Origin: Flavobacterium pisciphilum | GTDB taxonomy: Bacteria > Bacteroidota > Bacteroidia > Flavobacteriales > Flavobacteriaceae | DNA length: 64,000 bases | Direction of reading: 5' to 3' | Assembly (NCBI RefSeq): GCF_020905345.1 | Contig: NZ_JAJJMO010000001.1 | Location: 1,984,001-2,048,000 of the forward strand | Shown: in pieces, positions 1 through 6,544 of the stretch | Layout of the letters: every line of letters begins with the position of its first letter | Numbering within the stretch: position 1 is the stretch's first letter | Position numbers and translations under genes: made by a program | Notes under the pieces: generated by a model | Database searches by the model: none | What the model was told of the DNA's origin: nothing | Seen by the model: the letters and a program-made list of their open reading frames with translations, nothing else

Positions 1-132
1 ACTCTTTCTAAAATTTTTTGGAGTGTTTTATCTATAAAATAGAGTACATACTCAATGTGTTTTAAGCTTACCTAGCAATCTTTGTCCCTTTGAACCTTTG
101 TTACTCTGAACCTTTGAACCTTTATCAGCCCA
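1..132. other. Intergenic start of window with short direct repeats
   Basis: No gene is visible here. The stretch at 92-123 carries repeated CTTTGAACC-type units. This kind of low-complexity direct repeat also occurs in other intergenic regions of the window. It lies downstream of the reverse-strand histidine kinase. No convincing terminator hairpin with a T-run is present. Confidence 0.5.
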
Positions 133-1662
133 CTATAAATCATCATTAAAAACAATTTTAAAAACAGTTCCCTCTCCAACAACACTTTCTACAGAAACCT
201 CTCCTTTCATTGATTCTATCTGATTCTTGGTAATATACAAACCAATTCCACGCGCTTCTTTATGTTTATGAAACGTTTTATACATTCCGAATATCAAGTC
301 ACCATATAGCTCTAAATCAATTCCGATACCGTTATCTTTAATTTTTAAAGCTTTCCGACCATCAGGTTCAATCGCAAAAATAAATTCAATTACAGGGTCT
401 CTATCAGGATGTGCATATTTAATTGCATTAGTTGTAAAATTCAACAATACACTTTCTAGATAAGCTGGATTAAAACTAATCGTTACATAATCAGGCACAC
501 TATTGAGTATTGTAATTTTTGTTTTACTACTAAAGGCCTTTATTATAGAAACCGTTTTATCTATACTATAACTTAGCTTAAGTGGTTTTATAACAATATT
601 CAAATTACTCTGAATCTGCACAATCTGCGTTAAATTAGAAATTGTATCATTTAAATCATTAGAAACAGTTCGTAAATGAACCAACATTTCATCAATAGTT
701 TCTCTACTGTGATCGTCATCTATAAAATCAAGAATACTTTTAATATTCCCTGCTTGTGTATTTAAATTATGCGAAACAATATGTGAGAAATTAAGCAATC
801 GACTGTTTTGATCACTAAACAACTTCATCGTTTTTATGAGCTCCAATTCTTTCTCTTTCTGATAAGAAATGTCTGTGTGCGTACCTAAGACACGCAGTGG
901 TTTTCCGTTTATATCTCTTTCAATAACCTTACCTCTATCTAATATCCATTTGTACTTACCGCTAGACGTTAGTACACGATGGTAATTTTCATAAAACGGC
1001 ACCTTATTATCAAAATGCTCTTGAATATCTGAGTAATATTTTGGCAAATCATCTGGATGGACAATTTTATCCCAACGTTCTGGATCATCAAAAATATCAT
1101 TGGATTCCAATTCTAAAATCTTCAAAGACAAAGATGAATAAAAAACCCTATTAGTCACCATATCCCAATCCCAGACCCCTACAGTAGAAGCATCTAAAGC
1201 AAATTGAAAACGCTCTTCTGATAATTTAAGTTTCAGTTCTTGATCTTTCAAATCTGTTACATCCGAAATACGCCCATAAAAACTAACCTGCCCCTCTGGA
1301 GAACCTTCAGATTTTGAACAAACTCTCAACCAACGAATTCCTTTCTTAGGCAAAACTACTCGAAATTCTAATTCCCAAGGCGTTAAGCTTTTTCTAGCTA
1401 TAGAAAGCGAACTAATAAATGTATGTTGATCTTCGGGATGCACTCTTCCGTAAATAAAAAATTTACTTCGATTAGAAAATTCAGTTGTAGACAACTCAAA
1501 TATTTCTTCCATAGACTTACTTACCAAAGGAAAGGTATAGGTATTATCGATATCGACAACAAATTGAAAAATTAAGTCAGGGATCTCAGCAAATAATTTT
1601 TTGTAAAAATTATTCAACTTCTGACAATTCTCATCTTCATATAAATCAAAAACCATAATCAT
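133..1662 (-). CDS. PAS-domain sensor histidine kinase (soluble)
   Basis: A 509-residue two-component sensor kinase with no signal peptide or membrane segment, so it should sense a cytoplasmic signal. Two PAS/PAC units are visible at about residues 20-140 and 150-270. The first ends in GRISDVTDLK and the second in GTHTDISYQK, both typical PAC endings. The dimerisation helix follows, with the likely phospho-acceptor His298 in SHIVSHNLN. The ATPase domain at about 390-505 has an N box (NAIKYA), a G1 box (DNGIGID) and a G2 box (GIGLYI). No response regulator or receiver domain is adjacent, so it is an orphan kinase here. A second Met two codons later (1656) is an equally possible start. The PAS ligand cannot be told from the sequence. 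Confidence 0.9.
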   Translation of the reverse strand: MIMVFDLYEDENCQKLNNFYKKLFAEIPDLIFQFVVDIDNTYTFPLVSKSMEEIFELSTTEFSNRSKFFIYGRVHPEDQHTFISSLSIARKSLTPWELEFRVVLPKKGIRWLRVCSKSEGSPEGQVSFYGRISDVTDLKDQELKLKLSEERFQFALDASTVGVWDWDMVTNRVFYSSLSLKILELESNDIFDDPERWDKIVHPDDLPKYYSDIQEHFDNKVPFYENYHRVLTSSGKYKWILDRGKVIERDINGKPLRVLGTHTDISYQKEKELELIKTMKLFSDQNSRLLNFSHIVSHNLNTQAGNIKSILDFIDDDHSRETIDEMLVHLRTVSNDLNDTISNLTQIVQIQSNLNIVIKPLKLSYSIDKTVSIIKAFSSKTKITILNSVPDYVTISFNPAYLESVLLNFTTNAIKYAHPDRDPVIEFIFAIEPDGRKALKIKDNGIGIDLELYGDLIFGMYKTFHKHKEARGIGLYITKNQIESMKGEVSVESVVGEGTVFKIVFNDDL

Positions 1663-1867
1663 GTTTGTGTAAGTTGTCTATTTTATTTAAAACAGAACAA
1701 AATTGATACTATTATTTAAGGCTTAAAAAAACACAACAAAAATTCGTTTTTTATTTCTTATTATAAGTATGAGAGTAAATTCTCTTTATTACAAACAATA
1801 TAGCTCCAAGATATTATTTTTTTTTAAGACAAAAACAAAATCTTATAAAAATTTTTAACAAAAACAG

Positions 1868-2764
1868 CTATCTTCTAGGATGAAAAGCATGAATTACTTG
1901 CGTTAAATACGTTCTGTCCAGATGAACATATATTTCGGTTGTGGTAATTGATTCATGCCCTAACATTAATTGTATCGATCGTAAATCGGCACCATTTTCA
2001 AGCAAATGTGTAGCAAAAGAATGCCTTAAAGTATGTGGACTTATATTTTTATTTAACCCTATTTTAAATGCCAAATCCTTAATGATAGTAAAAATCATCG
2101 CTCTGGTTAACTGACTCCCTCTTCTATTAAGAAATAAAGTGTCTTCATGACCTTTTTTAATATTTAAATGAAGCCGAACCGAATTGACATAAATTAAAAT
2201 ATATTTTTGAGTCGATTCTCCAATAGGCACAAAACGTTCTTTGTTTCCTTTTCCAGTTATTTTTATGAATCCTTCTTCAAAAAACAAATCAGATATTTTT
2301 AAAGCTACCAATTCCGAAACTCGAAGTCCACAGCCATATAAAGTTTCTAGCATGGCACGATTTCGCTCTCCTTCATTCGAACTCAAATCGATTGCTGCAA
2401 TAAGTGAATCAATATCATCAACAGATAAGGTATCGGGTAATTTCCTTCCTGTCTTTGGAGACTCTATAAGTTCCAAAGGATTGCTATTACGATAATCTTC
2501 AAAAATTAAATAATTAAAAAAACTTTTCAAACCTGAAATGATACGAGCTTGAGAACGTGCATTCACTTCTTTGGAAACGGAATAAATAAATTGCTGAATC
2601 GTTTCTTCACTAATTTTTAAGGGAGAAATTTCTATTTGGTTCTGAGCCAAAAAAAGACACAAACGCTCTATATCAAAAGCATAATTTTCGATTGTGTTTT
2701 TAGATAAACCACGTTCTATCCTAAGATAGGATTGATAATCTTTTATATATCTATTCCAGTTCAT
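1868..2764 (-). CDS. xerD: Site-specific tyrosine recombinase XerD
   Basis: Tyrosine recombinase that with XerC resolves chromosome dimers at dif. The Met at 2764 gives a 298-residue protein. In this numbering the catalytic set is Arg148 (GLRVSEL), Lys172, His244 and Arg247 (HTLRH), His270 (LGHES) and the nucleophile Tyr279. These are the positions I recall for E. coli XerD, also 298 residues. This strongly supports 2764 over the upstream in-frame Met at 2791, which would add nine residues (MRKMFYFVG). The N-terminal SAM-like core-binding domain spans about 5-90. The gene lies just downstream of the terminator of a broken barrel gene. A dif site is not expected beside it and none was seen. 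Confidence 0.95.
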   Translation of the reverse strand: MNWNRYIKDYQSYLRIERGLSKNTIENYAFDIERLCLFLAQNQIEISPLKISEETIQQFIYSVSKEVNARSQARIISGLKSFFNYLIFEDYRNSNPLELIESPKTGRKLPDTLSVDDIDSLIAAIDLSSNEGERNRAMLETLYGCGLRVSELVALKISDLFFEEGFIKITGKGNKERFVPIGESTQKYILIYVNSVRLHLNIKKGHEDTLFLNRRGSQLTRAMIFTIIKDLAFKIGLNKNISPHTLRHSFATHLLENGADLRSIQLMLGHESITTTEIYVHLDRTYLTQVIHAFHPRR

Positions 2765-2792
2765 ACCTACAAAGTAAAACATTTTCCGCATA

Positions 2793-2824
2793 AAAAAAAC
2801 CTTCTACTGTGGTAGAAGGCTTTT
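2793..2824 (-). terminator. Rho-independent terminator of the broken barrel gene
   Basis: An 8-bp stem (CCTTCTAC at 2800-2807 with GTAGAAGG at 2812-2819) and a 4-base loop. The A-run at 2792-2799 reads as a T-run on the reverse strand. It lies directly after the 2849-3341 barrel gene and 28 bases before the xerD start. Confidence 0.8.
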
Positions 2825-2848
2825 AAATTATATTTTTAATTTTAAAAA

Positions 2849-3341
2849 TTACAGTTTATAACTGAATCCAACATTGATTGAAGAAACTGTTCCTCCATCA
2901 GCAGAAATTCCTTTATAAGCAGCATAAACTTCAAACTTTTCTGTTTGGTAACCAAATTTTGGCTGATAGATAACTCCACCGTCTCCATCTCCACTACCTG
3001 CATAAATTGCATATCCTAAATTTATCAGCAATAGAATATTGTGCTGTAGCTGCAACTGGAATAAAACCAGCCGCATCTCCTTTAATCTTATACGAATTAA
3101 AACCATCTGAAAAAGTATAAGATTTAGCCAAATAAGTAGTATAACCTGTAGTTGCTCCTGCACTGAATTTATCAGCTATGTTCCATAAGTAAGCAACATC
3201 AGCACCTAAATTTACAGAAAACGAGTCTTTAAAATCTCCCATAGGCAAACCAACGTGTGCTCCTACTTTGAAATGACCATCTTGTGCATTTGCAAATCCA
3301 AATGCTAAAACCGCAATAATTGATAAAGTAATTTTTTTCAT
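2849..3341 (-). pseudogene. Outer-membrane beta-barrel protein, frameshifted
   Basis: The gene starts with a Sec signal peptide (MKKITLSIIAVLAFGFANAQ), almost identical to that of the neighbour at 4290. It continues as a small beta-barrel with alternating aromatic and glycine-rich strands. The frame is lost after ADKF, near 3013-3026. The rest of the barrel (GYAIYAGSGDG ... SINVGFSYKL) continues in another frame up to 2849 and ends in the C-terminal aromatic/leucine strand expected of a barrel. Read as one gene it would encode about 164 residues. The break lies in an AT-rich AAATTTA stretch where a short repeat could have been lost. The promoter and terminator are intact. It may be a true pseudogene, a phase-variable state or a sequencing error. 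Confidence 0.8.
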
Positions 3342-3369
3342 TTTTTATATTTAGTTAAAATTTAGGAGG

Positions 3370-3400
3370 CAAACGTAAAAAACAAGCTTTTAAATACCAA
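3370..3400 (-). promoter_or_regulatory. Bacteroidota promoter of the broken barrel gene
   Basis: On the reverse strand TTG (3398-3400), a 20-base spacer and TACGTTTG (3370-3377) match the TTG-N-TAnnTTTG form. They lie about 30 bases upstream of the start codon at 3341. The same arrangement with the same spacer length is found upstream of the barrel gene at 4290. Confidence 0.7.
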
Positions 3401-3684
3401 AAAACTATATTAAAAAATCAAAAAACAAAGCACAAAACCTTTTCCTTTTAAACCTGTACAATAACACCTTACGCCATATTATTACTGCTTTTCTCACTAA
3501 ATCAAATAAATAAAATTGAATTATTTTGTGTAAAAAAATTAACATAAAAAAACCTATAAATTAATTCCAGATAATAGTTTTAGGTATCTTCCACACATAA
3601 AAAAAGCCCTTAAATAATAATTATTTAAGGGCTTTAAAATTGTAAAAAGTAAAACTAAGAATACTTAACGTATCCGATTAGTTA
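3401..3684. other. Intergenic region between two barrel genes
   Basis: About 340 bases separate the start of the broken barrel gene from the end of the next one. The region contains the promoter at 3370-3400 and the terminator at 3599-3636. The remainder is AT-rich with no further feature that I can support. Confidence 0.5.
3599..3636 (-). terminator. Terminator of the PorT-like barrel gene
   Basis: A 14-bp stem (AAGCCCTTAAATAA at 3604-3617 with its complement at 3621-3634) next to an A-run at 3599-3605, which is a T-run on the reverse strand. It is downstream of the gene ending at 3685. Confidence 0.85.
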
Positions 3685-4290
3685 TTAGAATTTGTATCCT
3701 ACTGATAAAGAGAAAACACTGTTTTTAAGTTTAGAATTATCACCTTCTTCATTTTTAGCGATATTAGATAAACCTAAGTTATATCTAGCTCCAACAGAAA
3801 GATTTTCAGTAAAGTCATAACCAGCTCCAAAGTTTACACCAAAATCAATTGATTTATAGAAATCTTTTATGTCTTCATTAGAACCACCAGACATTTTACC
3901 TTTAGCACTTACAAGAAAACCAATTTGTGGTCCAGCTTCTAAGCTAAATTTTTCAGCAACATAATATTTTGCCATAACTGGCACATTGATGTAAGCCAAT
4001 TTAACTGTAAAATCAGTAGAAATAACTTCCATAGTATCAAAGTCAAAGTCACTTGTTTTTTCTTTAGCACCTTGAGTAGAGTACAAAAGCTCAGGTTGGA
4101 TAGAAAACTTGTCAGATAATTTAATTTCAGCGAAACCACCTACGTGGAAACCTACTTTTGAAGAAACATCTTCAACATCTCCTGTTAAAGTAGAAACGTT
4201 TAATCCTGCTTTTGCACCAAATTTAACTTCTTGTGCATTTGCAAATCCAAATGCTAAAACCGCAACAATTGATAAAGTAATTTTTTTCAT
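3685..4290 (-). CDS. PorT-family outer-membrane beta-barrel protein
   Basis: A 201-residue secreted barrel protein. I place the start at 4290, where a Sec signal peptide ending in FANAQ begins. The longer frame up to 4371 runs through the promoter. After the signal comes the family pattern FGAKAGLN, then FSIQPELLYSTQG, INVPVMAKYY, FSLEAGPQIGFL, VGARYNLGLSNI and a final strand ending SVGYKF. Its closest relative in the window is the forward gene at 5364, which shares most of these motifs. The family (outer-membrane beta-barrel domain, PorT-like) is widespread in Bacteroidota and mostly of unknown function. The name refers to fold and not to a role in T9SS. It has its own promoter and terminator. 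Confidence 0.88.
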   Translation of the reverse strand: MKKITLSIVAVLAFGFANAQEVKFGAKAGLNVSTLTGDVEDVSSKVGFHVGGFAEIKLSDKFSIQPELLYSTQGAKEKTSDFDFDTMEVISTDFTVKLAYINVPVMAKYYVAEKFSLEAGPQIGFLVSAKGKMSGGSNEDIKDFYKSIDFGVNFGAGYDFTENLSVGARYNLGLSNIAKNEEGDNSKLKNSVFSLSVGYKF

Positions 4291-4318
4291 TTTTTTGTTT
4301 ATGTTAAAATTTATGCGG

Positions 4319-4349
4319 CAAACGTAGATAAGTGGCACCAAAATTCCAA
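4319..4349 (-). promoter_or_regulatory. Promoter of the PorT-like barrel gene
   Basis: On the reverse strand TTG (4347-4349), 20 bases, then TACGTTTG (4319-4326), followed by a leader of about 25 bases to the Met at 4290. This promoter decides against the longer reading frame starting at 4371. Confidence 0.75.
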
Positions 4350-4443
4350 TAATAAGGATAAAAAAAACCAAATTATGTTAAAACCCACCAAGCAAATAAG
4401 TCACACACATACAGTTCACAATCACACGATTAATAGTTTTTCT

Positions 4444-4461
4444 CTCACTAAATTTAGTGAG
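4444..4461. repeat. 18-bp perfect palindrome, shared with the HU upstream region
   Basis: CTCACTAAATTTAGTGAG is a perfect palindrome about 95 bases upstream of the TTG box of the barrel gene starting at 4290. A 17-base match recurs at 17456-17472, upstream of the HU gene. It could be an operator or a degenerate hairpin. Confidence 0.6.
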
Positions 4462-4512
4462 GGTATTTTTATTTTTTTAACACTAAAAATTAACCTTAAA
4501 AAACTTATAAAA

Positions 4513-4547
4513 TAAAAAAAGCCCCTCATGATTAACATGAAAGGCTT
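4513..4547 (-). terminator. Terminator of the 173-residue barrel gene
   Basis: A 12-bp stem including two G-T pairs (4519-4530 with 4536-4547). The A-run at 4514-4520 acts as a T-run on the reverse strand, just after the gene ending at 4570. Confidence 0.8.
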
Positions 4548-4569
4548 ACTAAAACTTACTTATAATTTT

Positions 4570-5091
4570 CTAGAAATGTAGTGCGAAACCAATTTGAAAT
4601 TGCAACGCATCTTTTCCAGTACCATAATCATCATTTAAGGTAACATTATAACGAACACCTGGCTCCACTGAAATGTTATTCCCTACAAACCAAGCATATC
4701 CTCCTTGAAATCCGATGTATGATGGATTTTCATCAGCATCTTTAATACTAGCTCCTGTATAAGAAACTTCTAAAGGGAATTTGTTTAGTAAATAATATTT
4801 TGCTCCAACTTTATAAGAGAAAATTTCACTTCCAAAATCACCACCATTATCTCCATAACCTAATCCTCCTTTAACAGCAAGGTTATCCATTACAAAATAT
4901 CCTCCTTCTGCACCAATGTTCCAAGCAGTATCACCGTCTTCATTCCATAATCCAAATGAGGTGCTACCGTTTCCAAGTGAACCAAAACCAGTGTTTGCTT
5001 CAATAAGCCACTTCCCTTTTGCTGTTTGCTCTTGTGCATTAGCAAAAGTAAATCCTAAAACTGTTAATACAGTTAAAATAATTTTTTTCAT
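4570..5091 (-). CDS. Small outer-membrane beta-barrel protein
   Basis: A 173-residue protein with a Sec signal peptide (MKKIILTVLTVLGFTFANAQ) followed by an OmpW/OprG-like or opacity-like barrel. Visible strands include WLIEANTGFG, WNIGAEGGYFV, LAVKGGLGYG, YKVGAKYYLL, ISVEPGVRYN and a terminal strand ending FQIGFALHF with C-terminal Phe. Flavobacterial genomes carry many such proteins with no assigned substrate. It belongs to the local cluster of four barrel genes but is less similar to the other three. A TATGTTTG element at 5119-5126 (reverse strand) is a plausible -7 box, although no well-spaced TTG is visible. Confidence 0.87.
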   Translation of the reverse strand: MKKIILTVLTVLGFTFANAQEQTAKGKWLIEANTGFGSLGNGSTSFGLWNEDGDTAWNIGAEGGYFVMDNLAVKGGLGYGDNGGDFGSEIFSYKVGAKYYLLNKFPLEVSYTGASIKDADENPSYIGFQGGYAWFVGNNISVEPGVRYNVTLNDDYGTGKDALQFQIGFALHF

Positions 5092-5363
5092 GTTTGTGTT
5101 ATTATAATATTATTATTACAAACATACACAAACTTTAATATAAAATACTACAAAAGTAAAATAACATGCAAATCCTATAAAAAAAATGCCAATAAATATA
5201 AATTAGAACTAATAATAGCATGTATTTTTGCTCATGAACAAACAAATTTGCTGATGATAATTTAATACGAAAGACCTGAGTCTTTTAAATTATTTAAGCA
5301 ATATTTGTAATTTATAAACGTTTTATCTACAGAAAAATCAATCAAATCGTTAAAAGAAAATTT

Positions 5364-5906
5364 ATGAAAAAATTAATTTTAGTAGCTGTACTGTTCATAG
5401 CAACATCAGCAACAATGAATGCTCAATTTTTACAAATTGGAGCAAAAGCGGGGGTAAACTTTGCAAATCTAAATGGAACAGACATTCAAACTGATGCGAT
5501 AACAAGCTATCATGCTGGTTTAGTAGCCGAAATTAAATTATTGGATAGATTCTCAATTCAACCTGAGCTTTTGTACTCTACACAAGGAGCAACTTATAAA
5601 AATGCCTTTGGTGAATTTAAAGATGAATTAGGTTATTTATCTATCCCAGTAATGGCAAAAATTTATTTGAGTGATGCATTCAGTCTTGAGGTAGGTCCAC
5701 AAGCTTCTTTTCTTTTAAGTCAAAAGAATGATTTTGATGTAAAAGATGCTAAAACATTTGACTTTGCTCTTGCTGCTGGATTAGGTTTTAAAATCACAAA
5801 AAACATTTTTGTTCAAGGTCGTTATGGCTTAGGATTAACAGAAATATCAAAAGAAGCGAAAGCTAAAAACTCTGTTTTCCAACTTTCTGCTGGATTCATG
5901 TTCTAA
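5364..5906 (+). CDS. PorT-family outer-membrane beta-barrel protein
   Basis: A 180-residue protein with a Sec signal peptide (about residues 1-20, ending MNAQ) and an eight-strand-type barrel. It is a clear paralogue of the reverse gene at 3685-4290. Both have GAKAGVN or GAKAGLN, RFSIQPELLYSTQGA, PVMAKIY or PVMAKYY, FSLEVGPQ or FSLEAGPQ, and end in a strand with Phe as the last residue. It has the opposite orientation to its three relatives, which suggests an inverted duplication or independent insertion. A strong terminator follows at 5931. Function unknown beyond an outer-membrane location. Confidence 0.88.
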   Translation: MKKLILVAVLFIATSATMNAQFLQIGAKAGVNFANLNGTDIQTDAITSYHAGLVAEIKLLDRFSIQPELLYSTQGATYKNAFGEFKDELGYLSIPVMAKIYLSDAFSLEVGPQASFLLSQKNDFDVKDAKTFDFALAAGLGFKITKNIFVQGRYGLGLTEISKEAKAKNSVFQLSAGFMF

Positions 5907-5930
5907 AAAATAATATCACATACTTTTATC

Positions 5931-5967
5931 AAAACCGTTCTATTTATTGGAACGGTTTTTTTATTTT
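5931..5967 (+). terminator. Terminator of the 5364 barrel gene
   Basis: Stem CCGTTC (5935-5940) with GAACGG (5950-5955), extended by AAAA/TTTT, followed by seven T. It lies 25 bases after the stop codon. Confidence 0.85.
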
Positions 5968-6045
5968 TACACAGTTAGTATAATGTTTTCTCTGAGATAT
6001 AAAATGAATTCAAATACTAATCAATAATACATTAAATTACACTAA

Positions 6046-6459
6046 ATGAAAATCATCATTATAAACGGACCTAATTTGAATCTTTTAGGAAAAAGAGAAC
6101 CTGAAGTTTACGGATCTCAAACTTTTGAAGACTACTTTGCGACATTACAAAATTCTTTCCCAAATATCGAGCTAAGCTATTATCAAAGTAATATTGAAGG
6201 AGAATTAATAGGCAAAATACAAGAGTTTGGCTTTACTTATGATGCAATAATTTTAAATGCTGGTGCATATACACATACTTCTATTGGTATTGGTGATGCT
6301 ATAAAAGCGATTACAACTCCTGTTATAGAAGTTCATATATCTAATACTTATGCACGCGAAAGTTTCCGTCACCAATCATATATATCTGGAAATGCCAAAG
6401 GTGTAATTCTTGGTTTTGGCCTAAAAAGTTATGAGCTTGCCATACGCTCTTTTTTATAG
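6046..6459 (+). CDS. aroQ: 3-dehydroquinate dehydratase, type II
   Basis: Third step of the shikimate pathway, converting 3-dehydroquinate to 3-dehydroshikimate in the cytoplasm. It is 137 residues, slightly short of the usual 145-150. The type II signature is complete: INGPNLNLLG at residues 6-15, catalytic Tyr22 in EVYG, YQSNIEGELI at 46-55, NAGAYTHTS at 71-79, and catalytic His97 in EVHISN followed by RESFRHQSYIS. The enzyme family acts as a dodecamer. The gene stands alone, divergent from xerD across the barrel-gene cluster. Confidence 0.96.
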   Translation: MKIIIINGPNLNLLGKREPEVYGSQTFEDYFATLQNSFPNIELSYYQSNIEGELIGKIQEFGFTYDAIILNAGAYTHTSIGIGDAIKAITTPVIEVHISNTYARESFRHQSYISGNAKGVILGFGLKSYELAIRSFL

Positions 6460-6515
6460 TTAAAAGACTATAAATAGTTTAACATAGTTTTAATATGTTC
6501 ATTATTAAGTTCTTC

Positions 6516-6523
6516 TATTTTTG
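6516..6523 (+). promoter_or_regulatory. Probable -7 box of the DUF5686 gene
   Basis: TATTTTTG matches TAnnTTTG, but no well-placed TTG is seen upstream. If used, transcription would begin near 6530. That makes the in-frame TTG at 6521 impossible as a start and favours the ATG at 6545 over the one at 6533. Confidence 0.4.
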
Positions 6524-6544
6524 GAACAAGAAATGAACTTATTT

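Noticed and set aside
1868..2764. Integrase of a mobile element or phase-variation invertase acting on the nearby barrel genes
   Set aside because: Length and catalytic positions match housekeeping XerD exactly, and no inverted repeats suited to inversion were seen around the barrel genes.
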